DNA of 64,000 nt. Source: Euborellia annulipes (lineage: Eukaryota; Arthropoda; Insecta; Dermaptera; Anisolabididae). Within the stretch, counting starts at the first letter, position 1. Every line of letters begins with the position of its first letter. Below are positions 30,621 through 41,907 of the stretch, in pieces. Location of the stretch: positions 37,545-101,544 of the forward strand of contig JAKCPI010002797.1 in the NCBI GenBank assembly GCA_023213315.1, read 5' to 3'. A program made the translations under genes and the position numbers. Under the pieces are notes generated by a model, which worked only from the letters and a program-made list of their open reading frames with translations, ran no database searches and was not told where the DNA came from.

Positions 30621-31784
30621 ATTTTCAGATATAATCTAAATTTTAAAAATAACCATTTAAAAATAAATCTTAATTTCTATTCCGTATAGGCCTACTACTT
30701 ACTATCAGGGGACGAATAGAAATGGGGTTGAGACCCCCATTTTCCCGAAATTGACAAAGTATACCTATATTAATAGGTATATTTTTTGTTGCGGGAAGGG
30801 GGATGATTCTTTAAATATATGAATTCGCTCCCCCTTTCTTAGAAAATATTACATATAGATTCGTCTCTGTTATGTTATGCTATTATTTTTATTCCATCGT
30901 GATCAATTAAATAATTTTTTAATTCTTAAAATCATTTTTCTATTTTATGAATTTTTTTTTGTACCTATAGAAGTTCATTTAAAGTTAAAGAAAATATCAA
31001 TTGATAACTACCCAGTGTTGGGTGATGGTTGACTTTACACGATAAAATAAATAAGCGTGGGCTTTTACTACTATTATTATTTTAGTTATCCTGAAATGGT
31101 TTGTTAACTTAATAAAATTAAATTAATTTTGAAACTTACTTAAATATTGTGATATTTTTAGAGCTATTAAAGTGGGACATGCCTTGTCTGTGTGTCTAGT
31201 GGCACTTAAAAAAAAACTCCATAAAGTGGTTTCAAAGTTGACTAAATTTATTATCACGGTGTTTTTGTTAATTATTCAGAGGATAATATAAATTTCTCCC
31301 CACTCACTGTTTCCTCAACAAATTAGATGGCTTCTTTCATATTTATTATTTCCTTAAATATATAAGTAGTGGCATATGATTGGGAGAGTCTAAACTTTGT
31401 TGATATAGAAATAAACTTAGAAAAGAATTATTTTAGCGGAAGATCTTAAAAACTTGCTGCAAATCTCTAGATCAAAAAACTTCGTGAATATAATACTTTC
31501 TTTTATATGACTATAATATAATAGAAGAAAAAATTGGATTTCCTCAAACTTTCTTATAGTTAGTTTTTACACTCAAATACTTATTGAATGGATCAAGTTC
31601 TTTCATTAGAAATTATAATAAAATTTTTGGAGAATTTAATAGAAGAAATAAAAATAAGAATTATCACTTTTTAACTCTTTAATAGGGTGCTATAGAGACT
31701 ATACTAAATAGTATTACTAGGTAATGAATGAAAATTAAAACTCTTGATTAATTATTAAAAATAAAATTGATTACTTTAAGTTTT
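30621..31784. other. AT-rich spacer
   Basis: A hAT-like word (ATCAGGGGACGAATAG) at about 30704 and C/G runs near 30740-30830 hint at a decayed family D element without clear ends. Otherwise nothing seen. Confidence 0.4.
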
Positions 31785-31832
31785 TACTTTCCCTTACCTA
31801 TATATAATATATAGAAAAAGTATTAGATGTGT
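31785..31832 (-). repeat. Family A 3' foldback, solo
   Basis: TTACTTTCCCTTACCTATAT and AGAAAAAGTATTAG repeat the terminal hairpin in diverged form, without the rest of the element. Confidence 0.5.
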
Positions 31833-31870
31833 TTTAAACATCTTTTCTTTAAAAATATTACTAAGAAGAG

Positions 31871-32400
31871 CTAAAAATATCTCTTTAAAAAATATAATAT
31901 AAAAAAAAATTTAAAAACAACGCTTTTATAAATGTACTAAAAAGAGAAAAATAATTATGTATAATTTCTTTAAAATTATATTAAAAATTAATATATGTTA
32001 CTAAAACTAAAAGCGTTGGGCGCGGGATTTGCAAATTTTAATTGTATAAATAGGCCTATTATATGTTTTATGAATACATTTTCATACCATAGACTTGGCG
32101 GGTAGTTAGGCAAAACAGTTGGAAGTGACTCAAATGTTCTAGTTAGATTATTTTATTTTATTTTTTTTATTTTTTTTTTTTGATTCATGTATCGGTGAAT
32201 TAAGGTTAGTTGATCGTCTGCAATGCAAATTGCAAGAGATTGTTAATTTGCGCGCCCAACGCTTTTAGTTTTAGTAACATATATTAATTTTTAATATAAT
32301 TTTAAAGAAATTATACATAATTATTTTTCTCTTTTTAGTACATTTATAAAAGCGTTGTTTTTAAATTTTTTTTTATATTATATTATTTAACTCTTTTTAG
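31871..32400. repeat. Large palindrome with identical 101-bp arms
   Basis: 31918-32018 and 32257-32357 are each 101 bp, begin CAACGCTTTTA and end TAAAAGCGTTG or its variant, and are exact reverse complements of each other by eye. Identity continues outward into A-rich sequence on both sides and partly inward (GGGCGCG / CGCGCCC). The 238-bp centre is unique. The two arms would form a very long hairpin. Exact identity implies recent duplication or gene conversion. Confidence 0.85.
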
Positions 32401-34323
32401 TTTTTGTAATAAAATATTAATACGTATGAGTTATATACATATACACGATACAATAAGACAATTTGTATTTTAAAAGAAGAGAAATTTTTGATTATAAATT
32501 TCACCCCCTCTTTTTTTTGATAGGCCGAAATTAATTCACCTACAAAGATGAGACACATCAAATATTGCATTGTCACGGGAGTTACATACGTGTATAAAAT
32601 TTCAAAGCTTTAGGTTAAGTAGAACTGGTCGTAATTTCAATCGCTAACTTTGTCGGACCGAACAATGGAAATGTGATTAATGGGCCGCTAATCTGAATTT
32701 AATTAATTTTTAATTATTTTGAATAGCACATTTTGTAGAGTAAAGTCTATTTAACACCTCTGCCAATGCTCAAAACTCTAAATTAATTATAAATAGGAGA
32801 AATTTTGATTATAAAGTTTTACCCCCACTTTTTTTTAATCGGCCGCCATTTTGTAATTAATTCACCTACAAAGATGAGACATATCAAATAATGCATTGTC
32901 ACGGGAGTTACATACGTGAATAAAATTTCAAAGCTCTAGATTAACTAGAACTGGTCGTAATTTCAATCCGCAACTTTGTCGGCCCAAACAATGGAAATTG
33001 ATTAATTGGCCGCTAATCTGAATTTAATTAATTTTTAATTATTTTGAATAGCACATTTTGTAGAGTAAAGTCTATTTAACACCTCTGCTAATGCTCAAAA
33101 CTCTAAATTAATTATAAATAGGAGAAATTTTGATTATAAAACTTCCCCCCCCACTTTTTTTGATCGGCCGCCATTTTGTAATTAATTCACCTACAAAGAT
33201 GAGACATATCAAATAATGCATTGTCACGGGAGTTACATACGTGAATAAAATTTCAAAGCTCTAGATTAACTAGAACTGGTCGTAATTTCAATCCGCAACT
33301 TTGTCGGCCCAAACAATGGAAATTGATTAATTGGCCGCTAATCTGAATTTAATTAATTTTTAATTATTTTGAATAGCACATTTTGTAGAGTAAAGTCTAT
33401 TTAACACCTCTGCTAATGCTCAAAACTCTAAATTAATTATAAATAGGAGAAATTTTGATTATAAAACTTCCCCCCACTTTTTTTGATCGGCCGCCATTTT
33501 GTAATTAATTCACCTACAAAGATGAGACACATCAAATATTGCATTGTCACGGGAGTTACATACGTGTATAAAATTTCAAAGCTCTAGGTTAAGTAGAACT
33601 GGTCGTAATTTCAATCGCTAACTTTGTCGGACCGAACAATGGAAATGTGATTAATTGGCCGCTAATCTCAATTTAATTAATTTTTAATTATTTTGAATAG
33701 CACATTTTGTAGAGTAAAGTCTATTTAACACCTATGCTAATGCTCAAAACTCTAAATTAATTATAAATAGGAGAAATTTTGATTATAAAGTTTTACCCCC
33801 ACTTTTTTTTAATCGGCCGCCATTTTGTAATTAATTCACCTACAAAGATGAGACACATCAAATATTGCATTGTCACGGGAGTTACATATGTGTATAAAAT
33901 TTCAAAGCTCTAGGTTAAGTAGAACTAGTCGTAATTTCAATCGCTAACTTTGTCCGACCGAACAATGGAAATGTGATTAATTGGCCGCCATTTTGAATTT
34001 ATTGAATTTTTAATAATTTTGAATAGCACATTTTTTAGAGTAAAGTCTATTTAACACCTCTGCCAATGCTCAAAACTCTAACTTAATTATAAATAGGAGA
34101 AATTTTGATTATAATATTTTACCCCCACTTTTTTTGATCGGCCGCCAATTGGAAATTAATTGACTTATAAAGATGAGACACATCAAATATTGCATTGTCA
34201 CGGGAGTTACATACGTGTATAAAATTTCAAAGCTCTAGCTTAAGTAGAAGTGGTCGAAATTTCGATTTGCAAATTTGTCGGAAAAACAGGAAAGCAAGTT
34301 AATAAAAGCGTTGTAATAAAAGA
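31918..34323. mobile_element. Candidate composite element enclosing satellite array
   Basis: The left word CAACGCTTTTAT (31918) and the right word ATAAAAGCGTTG (ending 34323) are exact 12-bp inverses, and the array lies between them. ATTTGCAAATTT occurs just inside both ends. This may be a TIR element that carries tandem repeats, but no target duplication is clear. Confidence 0.4.
32490..34305 (+). repeat. Tandem satellite, about 323-bp unit, 5.6 copies
   Basis: Unit starts (GATTATAA) fall at 32490, 32807, 33132, 33457, 33781 and 34107, giving periods of 317, 325, 325, 324 and 326 bp, plus a partial sixth copy. Each unit carries GATCGGCCGCCATTTTGTAA, ACAAAGATGAGACA, GTCACGGGAGTTACATACG, AACTTTGTCGG and GGCCGCTAATCT. 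Units 2-4 are the most alike. No ORF persists across units. Confidence 0.92.
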
Positions 34324-34561
34324 GAAAAGAAATCCTCCATTTTATTTTGGTTTTCTTTTCTCTCTATTTTGATTGGATATTTTAAAGGACCAATAACAAA
34401 TAAATATATTTAATTATTTTATGATTTGGGAGGAGCTAAATTCCTTTTATAAAGAAATAATTTTTTTTTTTCCTCCTTTTTTTCTAAATCTCTCCCTCAA
34501 TCATAAAATGACTAAGAGACAAACTTTATTGGTTCTAAATTAACCAATCACAATTTCTATT
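34324..34561. other. Short AT-rich spacer
   Basis: No feature seen. Confidence 0.5.
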
Positions 34562-35153
34562 TTACTTTCTCTTACCCTATATATATGAAATATATAAAGA
34601 AAGTATTGCGATCATGTCAAAAATTCGATGTCGAGATTTTGATGGATATACACGTTTTGAGGTCCTCTGAGTCCAAAAAAGTGGGTCCCGCAAATTTGTC
34701 TGTGTGTGAACATTTTTGACCATGAAGGAAATAAGCTGTGAGGTTGAAATTTTATATTTAAGTTAGACGCCTTCCGAACTCGGGTAAATAAGCTTTTAAA
34801 CAAAATCGGCCAAAAAGTACTAGTACTGTTTTTCAGTTTTTTTCGATTTTCTCAAAATTCGCCCTGAGGATTTTTTTTTAAATTCATAAATCAACTATTT
34901 TTTAGATGCTCTTTAAAAAGTATATCAGTGAAATTTTTCGTGGAAATCGTTTGAAGTACACTTTACTGATGTGGAAGCATTCGTAGCTCAGCGTTATCTA
35001 TGAATCATCGCGTGGTCAAGTTTGGAACTAAAGTGCTAAGAGCAACTAAATATATCTCGACACAAAAAATCTGGTGTGACAAGCACAGTACACAACTTTC
35101 TCTTGCCAAAGGGTAAGAGAAAGTTGTGTGCTGTGGGCCAGTCACACCAGATT
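34562..35153 (-). mobile_element. Family A element, inverted, complete
   Basis: From the 3' foldback TTACTTTCTCTTACCC through AAATTCGATGTCGAGATTTT, CAAAAAGTACTAGTACTG and TAGATGCTCTTTAAAAAG to the hairpin ending CCAGTCACACCAGATT. It belongs to the variant with TTTGGAACTAAAGTGCTA and the GGCAAG/CTTTGG apex. Confidence 0.82.
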
Positions 35154-35160
35154 TTTTAAA

Positions 35161-35242
35161 TTCTGTTGTGACAAGCATAGAACACAACTTTCAATATAAA
35201 ATATTAGAAAATTGTGTGCTGTGCGCCAGTCACAGCAGATTT
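35161..35242 (-). repeat. Extra family A hairpin, tandem
   Basis: A second, diverged hairpin (TTGTGACAAGCATAGAACAC ... GTGCGCCAGTCACAGCAGAT) directly follows the first, separated by a few bases, as a partial tandem or adjacent insertion. Its apex is AT-rich and lacks the TTCG loop. Confidence 0.6.
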
Positions 35243-35739
35243 TTTATTGAACAGTTTTCATTATAAAGAGATTATTATTCCCTTTAGAGCGAGAGTTGCT
35301 TATCTTTTCTCTTCATCTTGAGTTGAAATGCATTTGAAAAGAAACCAGCCTCCATCGTCTGCAAGACGTTTAATCTAAACTTTATTTTACTTTTTTTTTC
35401 AACGTGGAGGTGAATTTCACCCCCACACTCTCCCTCTTTACAGGTGGACAAAACGACTTGCACGTTTTTTTTATATGTCAGAGTTTGGATGCACCCTCTT
35501 TATTCCTCCCCCTCTATTCAGAGAAAACGTGATAAACACCTTTGGATAGAAATCACTAAAAGAAGAACATAAAATAGAGATATTGCTTTAATAGAAACTT
35601 TCCAAATGAATGCTTAAATAAAATTCATGATTATCATTTTAATAGAATTAGAAATTCAACAAATATAACAGATTATCATATTTAATTAATGTAGGATAGT
35701 TAAATATTTTTCAAGATCTATACATTTGAATAAGATATT
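35243..35739. other. Spacer
   Basis: A more complex block at 35255-35540. CACTCTCCCTCTTTACAG followed by GTGGACAAAACG at about 35427-35455 resembles a splice acceptor, but no open frame of note follows. Confidence 0.3.
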
Positions 35740-35747
35740 AGTATTCA

Positions 35748-36005
35748 CAGGGGCGTATTTAAGGGGGGGGCCGAGGGGGCCCGGGCCCCCCCGAAATTTC
35801 CCAAACACATATACATATATAGGGATATACAGACATCAGCGCAACAAATTTTTCCGCAGGATGGACAACTTTGGTTCCTCAATAGAAAAAATGTTCCTCA
35901 AAAAATTTCGTGTGAAAAAAGTATAGTTTCTTAAAAAAAATTTTCCTCAGAAAAATTTTTGAGTTCGGGCCCCCCCCCCGAAAAAAATTTCTATATACGC
36001 CCCTG
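35748..36005. mobile_element. hAT-like element (family D), 258 bp, exact 8-bp TSD
   Basis: TIRs CAGGGGCGTATTTAAGG and CTATATACGCCCCTG, with G and C runs just inside. AGTATTCA repeats exactly at 35740-35747 and 36006-36013. The interior has TTCCGCAGGATGGACAAC and CCTCAGAAAAATTTT, as in 10185-10369. One of the cleanest insertions in the window. Confidence 0.88.
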
Positions 36006-36149
36006 AGTATTCAATATTCCTCGATTCGAACTTAAACTAATCATAGATATTCTAAGCTTATATTTAACATGATTGTAAGTTTCTTTGTCTTCTAAAAGCT
36101 CTCTGTTCTGGGGAATCCATTGAACTTAAGCATACCTACTAGGTGGAGG

Positions 36150-36262
36150 GTCCGGAGGCTTGATGCAATGGATAGCAATGGCCCCGAAAAGGCCGGAGAT
36201 TCTGGGTTTGATTCCCTGGAGCCAGGGGTCACTTGGCCCACCAACAAACATAGAGTCATTCA
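36150..36262 (+). repeat. tRNA-derived SINE head
   Basis: GGCTTGATGCAATGGATAGC (A box-like) and CTGGGTTTGATTCCC (B box-like) with CACTTGGCCCACCAACAAAC downstream match the 7000-7162 family. Confidence 0.5.
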
Positions 36263-36263
36263 A

Positions 36264-36483
36264 GGTGCGCGTCTCGAAAAGCCGTTAGAAGACGAGTTCA
36301 CTACCCAGTTACTCTAGGCGGCAAGAGATGGAGTTAGTTTTTCCCATAGGGATACAAGGGATTTATTCCATTTCATTTGAAAGGTTACAGCTAATTAATT
36401 AAGGGTAAAAAATTAATTATTTTTTAACACAATGATTACTAATTTAATTATCTATAAGATATAGAGCGAATTTTTTAAAATAT
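36264..36483 (-). mobile_element. Family B MITE, truncated
   Basis: GGTGCGCGTCTCGAAAAG, then ACTCTAGGCGGCAAGAGATG and the usual interior up to CTATAAGATATAGAGCGAA, where a poly-T begins. The other end is missing, apparently because a LINE tail was inserted or recombined here. Confidence 0.65.
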
Positions 36484-36565
36484 TTTTTTTTTTTTTTTTT
36501 TATTCTGCCCCTTTGGCTTACCGCCATTGGGCTAAAAGTCGTTACAAAATATATTTTTACAAAAT
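36484..36565 (-). repeat. LINE-like 3' tail, poly-A on - strand
   Basis: On the - strand, TAGCCCAATGGCGGTAAGCC, GGGGCAGAATAAA and a poly-A run give a typical non-LTR 3' end. No coding part was found to its right, so it is 5'-truncated to almost nothing or its body is unrecognisable. Confidence 0.45.
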
Positions 36566-38430
36566 TTGTATAACAAAAAAAAAAAAAAAAAAAAAATTAA
36601 ATACAATAATACAACAATATAAAATAATGAATAATATTCTAAAAAAAATTATTATTTAAATAAGCATTGGACTATATAGCATTACATTATGTATTTATAA
36701 ATATTTCTTTCGAAGAAACATACATTTTAATATGATGTTTTTTTTAACGCCCAATATTCATATATTCAGATTAAAAGGCTTTTAGAGCTATGCGCTATAT
36801 ACAAGTTTATTTCAATATATTTATTAAGCTTATATAAAACTCCAGTATTTTTAGTTAATTAAAATATAAATTCTATAGACCAAACATATTTCATTTACAT
36901 TGTGTAATTTTTATTTATTTATTTATTTATTTGACTATTTCACTTTACATCAGAACTTATGATCTATAAAAATTCCTTCAAAAAATTTTTGAATATTCCG
37001 AAAAAATGGCGAGAGAATGCTTTTAAGACAACACTTCCGACGGCTAAGCATTTTGGTTGCATAAGTTGAAGGCTCCACTCTAGAGCACTTCAGGCAATTG
37101 TGGCGCCGACTGAATACTTATTGAAGAAAACGCTTTTATTTTTTATGGTCAATTAAATCAATGAAATTTAAAGTATTATTTATATTAACTATAGCTAAGG
37201 GAGCACCCCGTGCCGCCCACCTGGGTATCCACGGAGGATGGATTCATCCGATCCTTTAATCGACTTCGATATAAATACAGATATTTTCCCAAAATCGAAT
37301 AAGATTAAATCTAAATCTTTGGATAATTTTAGCAATGATTGACAACCGTCAATTCTGATGAAAGCGTCATTTGAAAAATGAAACGTCATCCAATTTACTA
37401 ATAATAAATTAAACACTCCACTTGACAGATTCTCATCTTTAATAAATCCATATCTAAAACTCTTTCCTCTCCCATCTCAATCATTTAACGAATACATTGA
37501 TAGAAGCATTTTTAATCCTCTTCTTCGAATTTATTTTTCATCCTATATTTAATATTTAATTTAAAGTTACTAAAATAATCCTCTTAAAGAGAAATTTTAT
37601 AAATTAAAAAAAAGAGAAATATTGAAAGAGCATATTAAATTAACAAATTATGAAGACGACACAAAAGAGTTTGACTAGAGCGCATTTTAGATGTGATTAA
37701 TTATTAATTAAATATTCATAAAGAAATAATAAAAATTTGTTCAAAACAAATTTAAATCTAAGTGCTGGCCCATATCTTTTTTCAAGATACCACAAACTGA
37801 CTTTCATTCCTTTTGGAATATATAATAGCTTATAATAAATTTCTTTTGCCTCTCTTCATCCGATTATTATAAGACATAATATATGTCTTTTGGTGAGTTC
37901 TTTTTTTTTTCCTAATTTCGAGTTTCTTTTTTTTCTTTTTGTAATAAATCTTAGTAAAGTCAACAAACACAACATCATTAAGTTTTTTAGAAAAAATATA
38001 GATATAATATTTCACACAATTATCTTGCCTATTTATAAGAGTATCAATCACATAAGGCGGCTTGATAAAATCAAGCCTCATTTCAACAGAGTCAATGTTG
38101 TCTGGCAAGTCTTGTTTTTGTAGATTGAGACTATATAGCCTACTTAGTATCTAGGCCTATGTAGACAAAGTTTGTGATAATTTTAAAGTCAACTAAAAGA
38201 CAAGCAAGAAGTTAGTAAACAAGATTGAAGGAGATGGAGAAGTTAGTAGTTCGTGTTTTTTTTAACAGATTTATTTTATCAGAAATTTTTAATTAAAATA
38301 AATTTAAATAAAAAATTAGAATTGCTCTTATTAAATTACCCCAGTGACGATATTATTTTTTTTATAATGGGGTAGCATCAATTTTTTCATTTCAAATTTA
38401 GACTAACGAAGATATCATCTATAGATGATA
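36566..38430. other. 1.9-kb spacer, no gene seen
   Basis: A/T-rich with ATTT runs at about 36910-36935. The more complex block at 36960-37280 shows no recognised motif. Overlapping frames on opposite strands at 37830-38123 have A/T-driven composition and are not supported as genes. Confidence 0.5.
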
Positions 38431-38438
38431 TCATCGTC

Positions 38439-38675
38439 CAGTGGCGTAGCGAGCTTAACTCGCGCCCGGGGCACATTCCTTTTTAGCGCACCCCCCCCCA
38501 TTTGAAAACCATATAATATTATATGTAAAATATACTCGCAAATTAATAAATAAATAGTCATAGGCTCAAGCTAGGCTTTAAATTGGAGACAAAATTAGCC
38601 AGCAATTTTTTGTTTTGCGGACCATTTGGCGCCCCTTTGTGAGTAGCGCCCGGAGCATGATGCCCCCCACCACTA
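38439..38675. mobile_element. hAT-like element (family D), 237 bp
   Basis: The left end CAGTGGCGTAGCGAG and right end GCCCCCCACCACTA are weak TIRs. TCATCGTC repeats exactly at 38431-38438 and 38676-38683. The interior contains CGCCCGGGGCACATTCC and later GCGCCCGGAGCATGATG. Confidence 0.75.
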
Positions 38676-38935
38676 TCATCGTCAGTCTAAATTTTTTATT
38701 ATAATAAAATTTGTGCGTTTGAATAACCAACCCATCAGATGGGATATAAAAGTATGCGTTCAATTAAAAAATTTTATTCTTTGGTGATTTCAAAAATTTA
38801 TTCTGTCCCAGTAAAAAGAAAATTAAAATGTACCTGTCACCACTATGATTGATAATCATTTTAGAGACAGAGAGTAAGTTGATAATTTTTTATAATGAAA
38901 TAAAATGCTGTTAAATATTGAAAAAGAAGAATGGA

Positions 38936-39040
38936 GACCTCGGGATTGGTATAGTTGATAGCGCGCCTGTCTTGTATACTAAGGGTCGCAGGTTCGGACC
39001 CCAGGCTGTCCGATGATTTATTTAACCAAATGGGGTCCCC
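38936..39040 (+). repeat. SINE-1 head, 3'-truncated
   Basis: ACCTCGGGATTGGTATAGTT with GATAGCGCGCC and B box GCAGGTTCGGACCCC lead to GTCCGATGATTTATTTAA and then end. Confidence 0.65.
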
Positions 39041-39249
39041 TATTTCCTTGAAAGCAACTATGAAATATTTTATTAATTAAATATCCCAAAGAAGAAGATA
39101 AATGTAATAAGAAAATTTTGTTACGGTTTTTTTTTTCAATAAAAATAAAAGAATATTAACGACCTTAATAAGACGTGTAAGAGGAAGGGGTGGGTTGGCT
39201 GATGATGTCGGCGTGATTCGTATAATTATTCACTTTAAGATAAATACAA
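39041..39249. other. Short spacer
   Basis: A/T-rich with a small GC patch at about 39185-39215; nothing recognised. Confidence 0.4.
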
Positions 39250-39905
39250 AATCTGGTGTGACTGTCGCACAGCACACAACTTTCTCTTACATTCGGTAAT
39301 CGAAAGTTGTGTTCTGTGCTTGTCACACCAGATTTTTCGTGTCGACATATATTTAGTTTCCGCCGATATATTAAAATTCAAGATGTAAAATTTATAAGTA
39401 TGGGAAAATATTTATATTTTGTTACCATGGCAACCATTTCTCCTATCTTTTCTATGAAGCACAAGAGTAAAGTGTGCTTCAAACAATTTTGAGGGCAAAA
39501 CGAGAATATACATTTGAAAGAGCATCTAAAAAATAATTGATTTTTGAATTTTAATCAAAATCGTTAGAGCGAATTTTGAGAAAATTGAAAAAAACTGAAA
39601 AAGTACATCAGTAAAGTACTAGTACCCTTTGGCCGATTTTGATTAAAAGCTTATTTTTCCGGTCCCGGGGGCTGCCTAACTTAAATATAAAATTTCAACT
39701 TCCTAGCTCAATTCCTTCATGCTTAAAATTGAACACACACACACACACAGACACACAGACAGACATGTCGCGAAAATCACTTTTTTGGATTCAGGGGACC
39801 TCAAAACGTAAAGATCCATCAAAATCTCGACATCGAATTTTTGACATGAAACCAATACTTTCTCTCTCTATATATATTACATATATACATAGGTAAGAGA
39901 AAGTA
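39250..39905 (+). mobile_element. Family A element, complete (656 bp)
   Basis: The hairpin AATCTGGTGTGACTGTCGCA has apex CATTCGG (the TTCG loop closed by C and G is altered on one side). A perfect X-box, GTTACCATGGCAAC, is at 39421-39434. The CA tract is short. It ends GGTAAGAGAAAGTAA, with CAA repeated on both flanks. Confidence 0.87.
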
Positions 39906-40093
39906 ACAAGGGAAGCAAGAGAGCTCAGACGTCTCGCACTCAACGGGAGAACTCTCTATGCTTGTTTGAGTTCTCTTTAGAAAAATATTAAAATATCAAT
40001 TCCCATTTTATAAAAGTTAAAGAATTACTTTTCACTCTAATCTAACTTAATGATGAAATATCATCAGATAATTTAAATCATTCATAGTTCTTT

Positions 40094-40234
40094 ATTACTT
40101 TCTCTACTGTAGGCCTATATATTTGTATATATAGAGAGAGAGTATTGGATTCATGTCAAAAATGTCGAGATTTTTATGGAAATATATGTTTTGAGGTCCT
40201 CTGAATCGAGTACGACCAGTCACACCACATTTTT
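40094..40234 (-). mobile_element. Family A element, internally deleted
   Basis: The 3' foldback and the TCGAGATTTTTATGGA/TTTTGAGGTCCTCTGAAT region join directly to ACCAGTCACACCACATT, the outer arm of the 5' hairpin. As in 26255-26430 the two ends survive without the middle. Confidence 0.65.
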
Positions 40235-40877
40235 TTTATTCATGTAGCATTTAGGGTAGAGAGCCGAAGGGCCGGAACCCAGGGGATTTTTCTCCCTTCT
40301 CTCTGCACACCCCTGTCCTGTTCTGGCTCTTACCGATGAATTAAAGAAGCCATTTAGTGAATTTTCAATTAAACCACAAACCCAAAATAAAAGTTTATAT
40401 TTATTTTAAATGAAAAAAATGAGCTGGGATTCGTTGTTGGAATCAGATATCACTAGGTTCTCACTTATCTCTTAGATCACTCGAGTCTCTCTCTCTCTCT
40501 CTCTCTCTCTTTTACTATTTTCTATGGAAAAGCCCTTTTGTTTTCAACTCTGGACCATTTCAAATAAACTCAGGTCTTTATCTATTTCTTGCTGTAAATG
40601 ACAGAGAGACGAATGGTTTTTTATTTGTTATCTCAGATAGGACAATTGGATAGAAAGAGAGAGAGAAAATACGCACTAAAAAACACATCTAAAAGAAAAT
40701 ATTTACTTGGGATTTTGGAAGATGTTTTTTCAACTATGTTTAAATAAATTCTCTTCAAAAAACATCATAAGAAAAAAAATAAAGAAAAAATAATTTGAAA
40801 ATAGACTTATTACTAGCAATAACTAATATTATGTTTATTATATTTAATGATAATCAAAAATTTCACCCAACTAATTT
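40235..40877. other. Spacer with (TC)n run
   Basis: A CT microsatellite at about 40487-40511 and ordinary A/T-rich DNA. GGAACCCAGGGGATTTTTCT at about 40276 is a lone GC patch. Confidence 0.5.
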
Positions 40878-41395
40878 TTACTTTCTCTTACCTATGTATA
40901 TATGTAATATATATATAGAGAGAGAAAGTATTGGTTTCATGTCAAAAATTCGATGTCGAGATTTTGATGGATCTTCACGTTTTGAGGTCCCCTGAATCCA
41001 AAAAAGTGGTTTTCGCGACATGGTCTGTCTGTGTGTGTGTGTGTGTGTGTCTGTCTGTCTGTGTGTGTTCAATTTTAAGCATGAAGGAATTGAGCTATGA
41101 GGCTGAAATTTTATATTTAAGTTAAACACCCTCCGGGACCGACAAAATAAGCTTTTAATCAAAATCGGCCAAAAAGTACTAGTACTTTACTGATGTACTT
41201 TTTCAGTTTTTTTCGATTTTCTCAAAATTCGCTCTAACGATTTTGATTAAAATTCAAAAATCAATTATTTATTAGATGCTCTTTCAAATGTATATTCTCG
41301 TTTTGCCCTCAAAATTGTTTGAAGCACACTTTACTCTTGTTCTTCATAGGAAAGATAGAAATGGTTGCCATGGTAACGGAATTTAAATCTTTTTC
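40878..41395 (-). mobile_element. Family A element, 3' part, inverted
   Basis: It starts with the 3' foldback TTACTTTCTCTTACCTATG and runs through a GT/GTCT microsatellite (about 41028-41068), AAAAGTACTAGTACTTTACT and the perfect X-box GTTGCCATGGTAAC (41364-41377), then stops before the hairpin. Confidence 0.78.
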
Positions 41396-41539
41396 TTTTT
41401 ATTAGATTAAAAATCAATTATTATTTAAATTCCCATTTATTTTTATTTTATTTCTGCCTGTAATTGTTTCGGAGAAAACATATATATCTCTCTCTCTCTC
41501 ACAAAATTATCTTCTCTCTTTCTACGCGTTTTAAACTTT

Positions 41540-41907
41540 CCACCTTATCTTCGCATTTGACCAATGTTAATTTCCTATAGGGATTTGTATGTTAATTTCG
41601 ATTCAAAAGGGGGTCCCCTTTAGAACTTTTTAGGCATTTAAAATTTTTTTTTCCAATTCTTATGAAATTTTGTATTTATTTACGAATCTATATTGTGTAT
41701 AAAATATCCAAAATTAAAATTTTGAAAAATAACCATAGTTTATTTGAAGCAGTCAACATTTAAAATGCAAGTTTGAAACTAAGGTGCTATGGGAAACTAA
41801 ATATATCTCGACACAAAAAATCTGGTGTGACCAGCACGGTGCGCAACTTTCTCTTACCGAAGGGTAAGAGAAAGTTGTGTGCTGTGCGCCAGTCACACCA
41901 GATTTTT
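41540..41907 (-). mobile_element. Family A variant-B 5' part
   Basis: 41590-41790 matches 52255-52450 (CCAATTCTTATGAAATTTTG, GCAGTCAACATTTAAAATG), a segment absent from other copies. The hairpin follows, CCAGCACGGTGCGCAACTTT with apex CTTACCGAAGGGTAAG, ending CACACCAGATT. With 40878-41395 it may form one mosaic element or two abutting ones. Confidence 0.65.

Noticed and set aside
32490..34305. CRISPR-like array
   Set aside because: Whole ~323-bp units repeat in tandem with no alternation of short repeats and unique spacers, in eukaryotic DNA; it is a satellite.
35427..35460. Splice-acceptor-like CTCTCCCTCTTTACAG
   Set aside because: No open reading frame or partner donor nearby; pyrimidine-rich chance match.
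37830..38123. Overlapping ORFs on both strands
   Set aside because: Lysine/phenylalanine-rich composition from A/T runs, no motif, no splice or promoter context.
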